Shown here piece after piece: positions 47,090 through 58,400 of a stretch of 64,000 bases of DNA. A program made the translations under genes and the position numbers. The notes beneath the pieces were generated by a model. It saw nothing but the letters and a program-made list of their open reading frames with translations. It was not told where the DNA came from and did not search any database. How positions within the stretch are numbered: position 1 is the first letter of the stretch; every line of letters starts with the position of its first letter. Location of the stretch: assembly GCA_020726505.1 (NCBI GenBank), contig JAHLEZ010000008.1, positions 2,108,001 to 2,172,000 on the forward strand. The letters are read 5' to 3'. Source of the stretch: Leptodontidium sp. MPI-SDFR-AT-0119. Lineage: Eukaryota > Ascomycota > Leotiomycetes > Helotiales > Leptodontidiaceae.

Positions 47090-47672
47090 ATGTTAGTTAC
47101 CGGTGGGAGTTGAGGCGTTCCTTTATCGGTAGCTGAATACACTGCATGACGATCATTAAACCATTTTCTCGGGCACATATCAAATCTCGCCAAGTGCATG
47201 CATGATAAGAATGTGGATGTTCGTATAAAGTCATTTCATAGCATTGCCCAATGTCCAATCAACACCGCAGTCCTAGAATAAAAGCAACGAAGGCGTGCCA
47301 CAAGAACTCCAGTACCCAATGCCAAATGCCATTAGCAATCCATCCATCCACCCTATCCTATCCTTCCCATCCTCAAAGGTTTTATCCCTCCATTCATAAT
47401 ATTCCACCCCATCAACAAGCCATGTTCGTGTCTAAGGATGTCGCCAGAAAGCTGGGTCCCTATCCTGTATTCGTAAAGAAGAAATTTTCGCGCGAGGAAT
47501 ATAGACAGAAGCAAGAGAAGAGGTCGACATAAAGATATTCTTTTTCTTCGGTCGTCCCCTAACGTCCAGTCGTCGTATAAAGAGAAATATCGTACACCGC
47601 CGCGTCGCAATGCGTAAAAAAAGGGGGTTGTAGAAAGGTATCGCTCGCAAAGACAGGCAGAGGTATTCTCCA
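47090..47672. other. Intergenic between convergent genes
   Basis: 3' regions of RBG1 (plus) and the SPO12-like gene (minus). A plus-strand 93-codon frame (47251-47532) was considered and not accepted. Nothing else seen. Confidence 0.55.
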
Positions 47673-48174
47673 TTAGCCTTCCATCTTCTGGTCCTCCGCA
47701 TCAGGTTTCGAGGCTGAGGCGAAGTCAGGGGAGCCGAAGATGTTGCCGTTTGGTGCGGAGAGGTTTTTGGCAGAGGTCTTTGCGAAGAGGGATCTTGGCT
47801 TGGCCCTGGTGTTCTTATTAGTATTGTACGGTATTGGAAGGGTTGAATATCTGCTTACTTTCCGACTTGCTTGTTGCGGTAGGCGGAGAGTTTTGCTGTG
47901 CAGGGGCTCATGATGTTGTCGGAGGGGGAGATGTAGGTTGCTTCGCCCCTGGGAGTGAACAGTTAGCTGGATGCCACTTCATTGGCTTTGCGTATTTCGT
48001 TGGAAGAATGCAGATGGAGTGGGAAGATTCTACTTACTTGCTCTCCTCAAGCTTAGACTGCAAGACCTGGCGATGATACTCCATGCTCTTAACATCTGGC
48101 TTCGCATCCAGACCCACGACCTTATTCTGTGCAGCGGCGTTGACGTCGCGATCGGCGAGAACGTTGGAAGACAT
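47673..48174 (-). CDS. SPO12: SPO12-like mitotic exit / cell-cycle protein
   Basis: Three short exons (48038-48174, 47859-47948, 47673-47805) give 119 residues; the gene is easy to miss because no exon is long. It starts MSSNVLADRDVNAAAQNK. The middle exon holds YISPSDNIMSPCTAKLSAYR, the conserved SPSxNxxSPxTxKLxxxR core of the Spo12 family. That core is a known phosphorylated segment in yeast Spo12, which acts in the FEAR network to release Cdc14 at anaphase. The C-terminus (KPRSLFAKTSAKNL then NIFGSPDF) is Ser-rich with an SP site. The first intron falls just before the core. Family assignment rests mainly on the core motif; the rest of the family is poorly conserved. Confidence 0.85.
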
Positions 48175-48714
48175 ATCGAATTTGGTTTGTTTTGTTGATT
48201 TGGATTTTAGGGTTGTAGTTTTGAGAGGGGTTCTGGATGGGATTGATGGGGTCTGAGAGGGTGATTGGGGTGTTGCGATGTAGTGGTGGTGAAGGATTTT
48301 TGTAGTTTTAAAGGTTTCGCGAGGAGGTTCTTTCTGGTGGTTCGAATGTCAACACGCCCGTTGCTATGGGGCAACCAATTGATTCCACTGCCGAAACAGT
48401 GACGATTTGCCCCACCTGGGTAACCATGTCCCTGGATTCCGATCAGGGGATCCTTTGAAAAACTTGACTCACGATTCGTTGTTCATTTTGCATGATTGTG
48501 TTTTGGCCTATCAATCTCATTTTGGTAAGGATTGGTTCATTGAGGAAGGTGCAGGTGCGTCGGGTCATTGTTTACTGCCTGCTCGCTGCGCTGGGAAAGA
48601 TCCGAGCTTGCTACATCACTGTCATGTTCATGCAATGCAAAAGTTTCAGACAATTGACAAATGGCTCACACCATATCGAATTTTACTAAGTACATCAAAT
48701 TGAAACAAAACTAT
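48175..48714. other. Intergenic between two minus-strand genes
   Basis: About 540 bp holding the SPO12-like promoter and leader (C/A-rich on the minus strand) and the 3' end of the acyl-CoA dehydrogenase gene. No further gene seen. Confidence 0.55.
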
Positions 48715-50311
48715 CTACAGTTTTGATTGGGGCCCAGGCTGCGAGAGGCTGGTGTTGTACTTGGCAAATAGATCCTTCGTAATGGCCTGTTGCTTGACAA
48801 TGTTGTCAGTTACTGCCTTGCCCCTCTTATTCTCATTCTTCCCCAGTTGCTGCAAGTGGACCTCATCTGGTCCATCAGCTAATCTCAATGTTCGGATGCC
48901 CGCCCACATGCTAGCGAGCGGAGTATCTTGAGAAACACCGGCACCACCGAAGCATTGTACGGCGCGATCGATGACTGTGAGACCCATCTGAGGAACCAGA
49001 ACCTTGGCTTCACCAATCTCCTTGAGGGCCCCCTTGGCTCCGAAGTCGTCAACCTTCATTGCTGCGTTAAGCACGACAAGGCGGGCAGCGTCGATTTCGA
49101 TGCGGGACTTAGCAACCCACTCGAGAATGACACCATGTTCTTTCAACTGCTTGCCAAAGGTTACCTTTCTTGGGTCGTTGATTCGGAGAAGCATCCATTC
49201 AAGAGCTTTCTCGGCCTGAGGTTGGTTAGCTTTACTCAAAATTTGGTTGGCTGTTGGTACTTACGGCACCGATTGTTCGCATGCAGTGATGAATACGTCC
49301 TGGGCCAAGTCGACCTTGGATGATCTCGAAACCACGACCAGGGCCGAGAACCATGTTGGAAGCTGGAACGCGAACGTTCTTGAATGTGAGATGACCGTGA
49401 CCGTGAGGAGCATCGTCGTATCCGTAGACAGACAACATTCTGTTGATGGTGATGCCTGGGGTGTCGGCAGGCACTAGGATGACTGATTGTTGCCTGTATG
49501 GATCCTTGTTTCCTGGATCACTCTTGCCCATAACAATGTAGATCTTGCATCGTGGATCTCCAGCTCCACTTGACCACCATTTCTAAGAGCTATTAGTACG
49601 ATGATGACTTTGGTAGACAGAGGGGAACTAACGTCGCCGTTCAAGATCCAATCATTGCCTTCCTTTCTCATGTTCAGCTGGATGTTTGTAGCATCAGAAG
49701 AAGCAATATCCGGCTCAGTCATCAAGAAGGCGGAACGGATCTCGCCGTCCATCAATGGCTTCAACCATTGCTTCTTCTGTGCCTCATTTCCATACTTTGC
49801 CAACACCTCCATGTTTCCAGTGTCTGGAGCAGCACAGTTGACGGCTTCGGAGGCACATCTCGACTTGCCGAGCCACTCTGCCATCAATCCATACTCGACG
49901 TTCGTGAATCCAGGCGACTCCTTGTAGTGGCCCTTGGGCAGGAACATGTTCCATAATCCAAGCGCTTGTGCCTCCTTCTTCAGGTCATCGATGACAGAAG
50001 GATGATGGTTCCATCTGTTGCCGCCTTGCTCGACTTGTGCTGCGAAGATAGGGTCGGCTCTGCAAGAAATGGTCAGCTGGTGCTGACGGGGGGCAATTCG
50101 ACGATGCTGGAATGAATGCATTGACTGGCAGAAGAGCAGGGTTAAGCTTACGGGATACATCTCTCCTCGACGAACTTCTTCACGATATCCAGGGTCTTCT
50201 TTGCATTCTCACTGACTCTGCCAGCGGCCTGGAAGGCAATGTTAGCATTGATGGCACAGGAAGGCGGGGGGTCGAGGGGCAGCTTACAAGAATGGGAATT
50301 TGATCCGACAT
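48715..50311 (-). CDS. Acyl-CoA dehydrogenase (ACAD10/11-like), peroxisomal signal SKL
   Basis: Five exons (50288-50311, 50152-50228, 49633-50059, 49265-49582, 48715-49215) give 448 residues with closed phases. It starts MSDQIPIL. The N-terminal helical domain contains [20 protein letters not shown] and YGLMAEWLG. The substrate/FAD region has [17 protein letters not shown] and [17 protein letters not shown]. The middle beta domain has [20 protein letters not shown]. The C-terminal helical domain has [32 protein letters not shown] and [10 protein letters not shown]; the last carries the acidic residue expected as catalytic base in the ACAD10/11 group. The protein ends in SKL, a canonical type 1 peroxisomal targeting signal. 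FAD-dependent first oxidation of a fatty or branched acyl-CoA in beta-oxidation is expected; the substrate chain is unknown. Confidence 0.93.
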
Positions 50312-51231
50312 ATTTGCTAAGGCTTCAACTGTATAGATTGTGTAGATGTGTAGGCGGAGGTTCAAGATGAAGAAATCGAGCAGTAATACAAAAGAAGAGA
50401 AATGTCAGGGAGAGGAGACATTTAAGTCTGTGGTCTGGTTACATCTAGCTCTTCCCCCCAGCTTTCTCCACACTCTCTCGGCTGGCAGGGGGTGTCAGGC
50501 CGAGGTCCAGTTCAGCTTCTGGGGCCTCAAAACACCAACTCTATGCAACAAATACCGAGATCTCAACCTGGCTGATACGATGTTGGATTCTAATCGGCCC
50601 ATTATCGTCAATTGCTTATAGCTGATCTCGGTTATCATTTGATAATTGAAATGTCCCCGAGGCTTCTACCCCTCTTGTTATGACCTTTCCTTAGGTATCT
50701 TGAGATGTCTAGCGATGCTGATGACTAATCTCTTTCTTCACTTCCGGTTGAAGTGCTTCTTATTACACAACACGGATATAAATATCCGAGACTTAGAGAT
50801 TTAGCTATAGTATATATCCGTCTTATGTTTCATGACCGCTGGTTTCTCATTTGTATGCAGCAAGTCACTTTCTAATGCGAAATCGAGGATGAGTCTGATC
50901 TGTAAACACGAATCGGGAATGGGTGCTTTGCATATCACAGTTTGGTGCGGTGGGAATTGAATCCAAGCCCGAGAAATTAAGTTCTGGATTGAAAGTGCTC
51001 ACCGAATAGAAAGCCTTGCTATGGCCTCATGCACCATGGATTGGACGAGGTTACTGTCAAAGGATTATTCCATTCACTCAGTATTTTGGTTTGGCCGGTA
51101 AGGCTGATAGTTGAAAGTCCACCAGATCACAAACTCCCCCCAAATGCAAAATCATTGCCAGATCCAGAGCCACCAACCAATCATGAAACGTTAAAAGGAG
51201 CCAACAGTGAAGAAGTCGAACTTGACAACCC
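50312..51231. other. Intergenic between two minus-strand genes
   Basis: About 920 bp. Left part is the acyl-CoA dehydrogenase promoter; the AT-rich middle (50600-50900) carries no gene; the right end is the LSG1 3' region. A plus-strand frame (51029-51235) has no motif. Confidence 0.55.
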
Positions 51232-53314
51232 TTAGTCCGCAAAATAGTCTGCTCTCCGCTTCCCATTGCCCTTGGTGCCATTCTTGAAGTGCTTCTTGCT
51301 TGTCAACATCTTGACATCATTCGGGTCCAAGTCCTTCTCCAATGCCAACAAAGTCTTCTGTTTCCGTCCTGAAAGCTGCTTGCCACTAGCTGTTCCTTGC
51401 TGGCTGTACTTGTGGTTGAATGGCATTCGTAGATGTGCTGAGTTCCCTTGTCCTTGAGCGAAGAAAGCACCATCAAGCTTCTTGGATTTTGAGCCTTGCT
51501 CCAATGGGATCATATCTGAGGCAGCAACCGATGAAACGTCATCAGTGTGCGAGTCCATAGATGCTAATGCCAACCGTCTCTTCTCTGGAAGGTGGCCCTC
51601 ATCGTAAAGCTCTTTGTTGAACTCAAGTGGGTCGATATCCAAGGGAGGTGGTTGACAAAAGAGAAGCTTGCCGTTTACGTAGTCCTTCAGGATGTATCTG
51701 GCCGCTCTTGACTCATCCGGCTGACCTTGACCAGTTCTTGTGAAGCCTCTAGCCTTTGCATACGCAGACAAGATCTCCTCCGCGGTTGGGATTCCAGTTC
51801 CACCTTCTTCCAAGGGCCGAATTTGAATCTTCATACCATATAGAGCTTCGAGGAAGTGTTGAGGTATCCTCTTAGCGACAAGCCCAGCTGGACCTGTAAA
51901 CTCTCTAAGTTGATCGATAGGAAGAATACCATTGCAAACAAGCTCTGCCTTAGTTGTCGCAAAGTTTGGGAACACGAGACCGGGGCAATCGCATAGCAAA
52001 ACCTTCTCACTTAAATGAATGGTTTGGAAATGCTTCGTCTTTCCTGGTGTCGAAGAAACAGACACTTTCTTGGATCCAATCAGGGCATTGATAGTCGAAG
52101 ATTTTCCGACGTTGGGGTATCCCACAAGTCCGATTTGGGTTTTTCTTGGATTTTCAGAGTCGGCATCTGTAAATTGTCAGAAAGTACTATGACAGAAAAG
52201 GACTCAAAATTACCTTGGCTATCAGGAGCATGTAATAAGAAGAGAGCTTCCAACTCGTCCACGGTCAAGATTCGAGTCCTATCGTCCTCTGCCTCATCGT
52301 CGTCTTCGGATTCGGATTCTTCCTCATCCTTGATATCGAGAGCTTGGGCCTTCTCGGAAAGTTTTGATCCAGAAGGCTCTACTTCATCCTCGTCCTCCTC
52401 GCTGTCCTCTTCATCTGATTCAAATTCTCGAGTCTCGTTCATCTCCTTTGCTAAACTGGCCGAGAAAAACTTGTAGGAGATCCCAGCAGCTTCAAAGTAA
52501 TCAGCCCATGACTGGCGTTGGTCGAAAGTCAACATATCCGCCTTGTTCACGAGCAGAAGATTCTCCTTCCTAGAATCAACGGCCTTGACATACTTCTCCA
52601 AATCATCGGAACGGAACAATAAAGGATTACGAGCGTCCACAATTTGTACAACCAAATCGGATCTCTCAATAACTCTCCACAGTTGTCTCCAAACTTCCAA
52701 ATTTCTCTCAAAGGGTGTCATGAGCAAATCGTTATTCTCCTGCAACTCCGCCAGACCTCTGCGCCACTCCAAGAGACTGTCTCTCTCCATTCGATCGAGC
52801 TGCTCAGGGGTTGTAGACGAGTCCCATTTCGGTCTTCGTGGGACTGTGAGTCTGTCCTTGTGTGCCTTTTGCTTTCCAACCGCTGCTCGCTCTTCTGCTG
52901 CTGATAATAGGTAGGGGTTCTTCTGATCGGTGTGGATGATTTTGACATTGTTCATCTTTTCGGCTGTGAAATCCGTACCTGCCAACTCTGCTGTTGACAG
53001 AAACTCATCGAGGGCCGCCTGTTCTGTAACTGATCGCATCTTGACCCAACTGGCCTCCTTCCGGTCGTTGGTAACATACTAATGTATGTCAGTCTCCGTT
53101 TGATGTCTTACTCTTCAAAGCGCCTACAGTCTCTCCAGTGGCATGGTTGATTCTGTGAATTCCTGCGGATGTGACCTTCTTGCGATCTGCTCCTTTCCCC
53201 TTTCCAAAACGATCGTTCATCAGACTGTGTGGGTGAGCATATTATCCTGAATAATGAACATCGTTCATACCTGTTTCCTAGCCCAACCGCATTCTTGGAT
53301 TTTGCGAGAACCAT
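51232..53314 (-). CDS. LSG1: LSG1, circularly permuted GTPase of 60S maturation
   Basis: Four exons (53271-53314, 53128-53224, 52214-53078, 51232-52166) give 646 residues. LSG1 acts in the cytoplasm to release the export adaptor Nmd3 from pre-60S subunits. The GTPase motifs are in permuted order: G4 NKAD near residue 224 comes first, after VVQIVDARNPLLF. G1 GYPNVGKSS follows near 351 and G3 DCPG near 394. An acidic insert of about 80 residues (SDEEDSEEDEDEVEP and EEESESEDDDEAEDD) separates G4 from G1, as in yeast. The start MVLAKSKNAVGLGNSLMNDR is the conserved N-terminus. The C-terminus is basic (KKHFKNGTKGNGKRR). It is divergent from LTV1. Confidence 0.95.
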
Positions 53315-53590
53315 CTTGACTCGGACGCGTTGTAAATGATGGTGATTTAATTCGGTGGCACAATGCCGTAAGTTTGTACAAGAAATTTCTACTTGTACGA
53401 GTATTTGTAGAGTTCTGTGGTATATTTGTGGAGGGGTTTGCTTATCGAGCAGCGATAAAGTCGAGGGGCAAATTCTATGGTACGCAATTTTCAACCCCGC
53501 GCCAATTTTTTTTCCGGGCCGCAGCCAACTCTCGAAATAATTTCTGGACCAAACGAGCGCTCGCAAACAACGCAACTACAGACCGTCAAG
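53315..53590. promoter_or_regulatory. Bidirectional promoter of LSG1 and LTV1
   Basis: Only 276 bp separate the two start codons, so both leaders and promoters must fit here. The right half holds a T-run (53507-53514) and a GC-rich patch (ccgggccgcag). No clear TATA box. I could not see a convincing copy of the yeast PAC or RRPE ribosome-biogenesis elements, though the fungus may use others. Confidence 0.6.
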
Positions 53591-54811
53591 ATGCCTCGCA
53601 AGAAGTGGATTGACAAGAAAACGGCCACCCATTTCACGGTCCTTCATCGACCTCAAAATGATCCCCTGATCCACGATGCGTCGGCATCTTCTATGATCCT
53701 GAACCCCACCGTCCCTCTAAATTCGAACAAGACGAAGAAAATCGACGATCTAGCCTCCGAACTTGGCTCAGAGGTGGAACATATCAGAGACAATGAGGGA
53801 GAGGCTGCGAATCACGGCATCTACTACGATGATACCGATTACGACTACATGCAACACATGCGGGATCTGGGATCTGGGTCAGGAGACGCATACTTTGTGG
53901 AGGCTCCTACGACACAGAATAAGGGCAAAGCGAAGCAACAATCGTTGGAAGATGCTCTGAAGAATGTCAGTCTCGATGAGCGGGCTAGAATGCTCTTGGA
54001 TGATGAGATTCTACCTTCAAAGAACCTTCGCAAAGTCACATACCAGGCCCAGCAAGATGTCCCAGATGTGCTTGCCGGTTTCCAGCCAGATATGGATCCA
54101 AGATTGAGGGAAGTGCTTGTCGCTTTGGAGGACGATGCCTACGTCGATGATGATGACGAGATCTTTGGAGAGCTAGCAAAGGATGGCGAAGAAATCGAGG
54201 AAGACGAGTTTGACGAAGGAGCCTGGGACGACGAGGATGGCGGCTGGGAATCGGATGACACCGCGAAGCCTACAAAAGAATACAGAGAAGCCCCCCAACC
54301 AACTCCCGAAATGGCAAATGATGAACGAGAAGATCATGGCGATGGAAACTGGCTAGCAGACTTCATCAAGAGAGATCAACAGAAGACAAGCATGCCACGC
54401 GCAACACCGTCAGATGTTCAATCTTCTATGATGACTACCACTACCAACGGAGGCAGACGTAAGAAGAGAAAGGGTGCATTGACAAATCCCTCCAGCTACT
54501 CCATGAGCTCATCGTCTATGTTCCGAACCGAAGGTCTTACAACTCTGGATGCTAGATTCGAGAGGATTGAAGAACAGTACAACGAGGATATGGATGACAT
54601 GGCGTCTGTCTCTATGGCATCCTCTACCGCATCGAGTGTTACTGGACCTGTAAGAGGTGACTTTGATGGCATCATGGATGATTTCTTAGGAAACTATTCA
54701 ATGAGTGGCAAGAAATTCGTCAAGAAGGGCAAGTATCAGAGCGGAATGGAGCAATTGGACGAGGTCCGGAAAGGATTGGGTCCAGCAATCATCAGATCGC
54801 AAAGAGCTTGA
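53591..54811 (+). CDS. LTV1: LTV1, 40S ribosome biogenesis and export factor
   Basis: Single exon, 406 residues. LTV1 binds pre-40S particles near the head, guides assembly of Rps3, Rps10 and Rps20 and must leave before translation. The hallmark N-terminus is [20 protein letters not shown]. Conserved blocks follow: [15 protein letters not shown] and [20 protein letters not shown] with [20 protein letters not shown]. Then a very acidic stretch ([18 protein letters not shown]) and a basic patch (GRRKKRKG). The block [19 protein letters not shown] and [20 protein letters not shown] is also typical. The frame is open upstream to 53477, but that part lies in the shared promoter and lacks conservation, so 53591 is chosen. 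Confidence 0.95.
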   Translation: MPRKKWIDKKTATHFTVLHRPQNDPLIHDASASSMILNPTVPLNSNKTKKIDDLASELGSEVEHIRDNEGEAANHGIYYDDTDYDYMQHMRDLGSGSGDAYFVEAPTTQNKGKAKQQSLEDALKNVSLDERARMLLDDEILPSKNLRKVTYQAQQDVPDVLAGFQPDMDPRLREVLVALEDDAYVDDDDEIFGELAKDGEEIEEDEFDEGAWDDEDGGWESDDTAKPTKEYREAPQPTPEMANDEREDHGDGNWLADFIKRDQQKTSMPRATPSDVQSSMMTTTTNGGRRKKRKGALTNPSSYSMSSSSMFRTEGLTTLDARFERIEEQYNEDMDDMASVSMASSTASSVTGPVRGDFDGIMDDFLGNYSMSGKKFVKKGKYQSGMEQLDEVRKGLGPAIIRSQRA

Positions 54812-55455
54812 GCATAGATGGGGGTTTCAACGGCGTTCTAGGCGGACAAAATGGCATGGAGTGGCGTTTAGGTATGGGATAGATATACCTTTGTGTCTAC
54901 GAGCTGTGATCTTTTGAGTCAGGATCTTGACACTGACAAGTACTTGGTTAATCAAACTTTCAATCAAAACTTTACATTGACATTTGATCTTCTTGGGTAG
55001 TGGTCTAAGGAGAACTGCAACGCTGACCCACGAGTACTTCTATATCCTAAATTCCCCTCGACTTCCCGTATTTTGACTGACTAATCAGCAAGAAAATAAT
55101 TTAGCATTGTATCTACATATACCTCAAGATGGTCCCTTACACTACCGGGGTCGATTGAAAGGGCTGTGTACTTCCCAAGGCCTTTACGAAGTACAAACAG
55201 GATATCTGCCCAGTTACAGTACTGGTAGACTCGATTCATCCCAATGCCCAAAGGCGGGAAGAACGGGCAGAATGCTTAAATACGCTTAGCGCGGCAAGCT
55301 CATGATCCGAAAGTGAAATCGCGACAATGTTGAAGTGAACAATAGGTAAACAAAGCCCGCACTAGCGGCACCGGCAATCCTTTGTGATTCCTCGACCTCT
55401 ATGATCCCCCGACCTCGTTCCTTCGATTCCTTCCTCATGATCACCGACAAGAACA
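54812..55455. other. Intergenic between LTV1 and SAC3
   Basis: About 640 bp with the LTV1 3' end and the SAC3 promoter and leader. A 60-codon plus-strand frame (55107-55289) has no motif. Confidence 0.55.
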
Positions 55456-58400
55456 ATGCAGCTCGGCCGTCAAGGTAGCAATCGCAATCAACGCGCCAAC
55501 CGTTCTTCGAGAGGAAGAGGTCAGGATTCGATGAGTCGAGGAGCAGGTTCAACAGTTGGCCTAAACTCCTCAGGTAAGTGGACAGATGATTCTCCTATCC
55601 CCAAGGGTCCTGTCGCTATGCGCGAGACTACCAACATCCCCCAGTCATGGACCCGCGGTCGCAAGAACAAGAAACCTTACTCAAAGGGTCCAAAAGCAGG
55701 TACACCATCAGAACCTGGCGTCCCGAACGCCTTCGAAAAAGAGCGTCTCGAGAATGCTGCGAAGAGAGCTCAGAGGGAAAAGGGAACAATGGTCAATGGG
55801 AGAGGAGGTAGAGGCAATGGTTCGTATACCAACAAGCCGAACAGGTTCTCGAATACAGCCACTGAGCAGAAGCCAGGCCCCTTCAGCAAGCCGCCCTCTC
55901 CAACAACGACAACTCCTTTCGCGCAAGCTCCAGCAGCTGCACCATCTTCCTTTGGGTCCGCAGCTCCAGCAACATTCAATCCCTTCGCGCCGAAATCCAG
56001 TACCCCATCGAGCGCGAATACCTCAACCTCGAACTCGAATCCGTTTGGTGCCCCTCCAAAATCGGAGGGAGCTGTGAATCCTTTTGGAAAGCCAGCAGCT
56101 ACTACGTTTGGTGCTGCATCAACGACGAATACATCTACGAACCCGTTCAATAAGCCAAGTTCGAACTCGAACCCTTTTGGCGCGCCTTCGAAACTAGACG
56201 CAGCTGTAAATCCCTTTGGAAAGCCGGCTTCTTCCCCCTTCGGTGTGGCTTCGCCGGCGGAGACCACAACAAACCCCTTCAATAAGCCAAGTTCGACGTC
56301 GAATCCCTTTGGCGCTCCTTCAAACACTGCGGGTACGCCTGCCGCTTCCAGCGTCTTCGGCGCTCAATCGTCAAATCCATGGTCGAAGCCATCTTCGGGC
56401 GTCTTTGGCACGCAGTTAACACCAAGCTCATTTGCAGGGGCCTCTACGAATGGAGATGAGTTTTCTAATACACCAGCTCAGTCAAAGCCAAGCCCGTTCG
56501 GAACACCATCCAGCACTAGTTTTACTGGCTTTCCCTCAAACTCCAACAACACATTTGGCTCTATCGGTGGTAACAATACGAGTACATTTGGTTCTATCAA
56601 GAATTCATTTGGTGCTTCAAATGGTACATCCAGTTCACCAGGAGTTTTCGCCAAACCAACGGCGAATGGAACGTCACTAAAACCCAGTCCTGTTCCAACG
56701 TCTAAGCCAGGCGTCACATCCAACTCTCCCATGTTCTCCAAACCGCCTTCAAGTTTTGGCTCTCCCGCTGCTGCAAAGCCAGCTGCAAACTCACTGGCTG
56801 CCAAGGTCGAGCAGCAACTGAAAAAGGACCGAATCGTTCCACCTCCGATGCCCACGTATGACCTGATGTTCGAACGCCAGCTGCTCTCGATTCCAGAGAT
56901 GTTTCAGCATCTTCAAAACTACAAGGCATACCAGGATAAGGTCCGGAGTTCCCTCATGAAGGCAGGTCTGATCGATGACCCAGAGAAGCCGAAAAGTTTG
57001 AAAGATGCCATCGACTTCAAGGGAACATGTGAGGAAATGTGCCCAGAGTTTGAGAAGATCGAACGACTGGTAGAGAGCCGGGTCGATGTTTCAGAGAAGG
57101 GAATACAACCTGATGGAACGCCGACGCGGCATGCAGTCATGGATAAAATGGTCAAAATCCTGGCCCGTTCGTCTGCCGGTCAATCGGCTCCTTTGCCAAG
57201 CGAAGTTAGGACAACTGCAGCTCTCCGGCGCACAGTTGACTATCTGATGAAAGATGTGTTGACTGAAGCCAATATATCCAAAGTTCACGGCTTTCTCTGG
57301 AATCGAACTCGCGCCATTCGACGAGATTTCGTATTCCATTCCTTCATGAGTCCCCCAGAACTAGTGGACCAAGTCTATTGTCTCGAGACTATCGCTAGAT
57401 TTCACACCATCTCTCTCCATCTCATGTCGAAGCCGGAAAACTACTCCGAAACATTCGACACCCATCAGGAATTCGAACAGCTTGGAAATACCATGATATC
57501 TCTCATGCAAGCTTATGGTGACTGCAAGGCAAACGGAGTTGTGTGCAAAAACGAGGCTGAGTTCCGGGCATACCTGGTCGTCATTCAACGAAAATCGAAT
57601 CCCGGGCTCCTGGAAATGGTGCATAGCTGGGGTTGGGATCTCTTTGAAGCAAAGGAGGTCAAGATTGCACTCGCCATGGCAGAGGCGCTTGGCAACAATT
57701 GGGACATGCATGGTCCCCTCAAACCTACAGCGCCAACCGACATTGCACAGAACGCATTCTCCCGCTTCTTTGACATTGTTGAGGACAAAAATACATCATA
57801 TACGATGGCCTGCTTTGCCGAGATCTGGTTTAACGACGCTCGAGAGGCGATTGTTAGAACGATTCTTGCTTCCTACCGGAAGCAACGAAACCAGATCAAG
57901 GATTGGACTGTCCCAGTGTTGAACGAGTATTTACGATTTGATGACGAGAACGATGTCATTCCATGGTGCGAGGCTCGTGATATCGTTTTTGAAGAAGCTG
58001 ATGGCTTGACCTACCTCTCAATGGAACCTGGCAACAATCTTAACCACATTGAGGGGAAACAATACCACTCACAGCCATATGTGGAGAAGAAGCGCGGGAA
58101 TCACTCTTTGCAACACGTGCTATACAACACTGTGTACGAAGAGGCTGGTAACGAGAGCCCACCGAGTGAGGAGGAGGAAGAGGGGCTGTTTGTCAAGCAG
58201 TCGGATCCAGTACCAAAGCCAATTGATACTGCGAAGGCCTCTCCCTCCAATCCACCGATTACACAAGGCTTTGGCCAGGGTCCAGACTTCCCTGCGAGTA
58301 CTCCTCCCCCAGTGCAGGAGAGCCAACCTAAACCCGCCTCTTTGTTTGATCGCATCGGTACCCCAAACACATTCGATGGCTTTACCGACTTTTCTCCAGC

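Noticed and set aside
47251..47532. 93-codon plus-strand frame between RBG1 and the SPO12-like gene, with a basic end (FVKKKFSREEYRQ)
   Set aside because: It lies in a short convergent 3' region, has no family match that I recognise and no supporting splice or promoter signals. Chance frame is more likely.
50940..50985. tRNA T-arm-like string (GGGAATTGAATCC)
   Set aside because: No matching stem on either side and no cloverleaf upstream or downstream.
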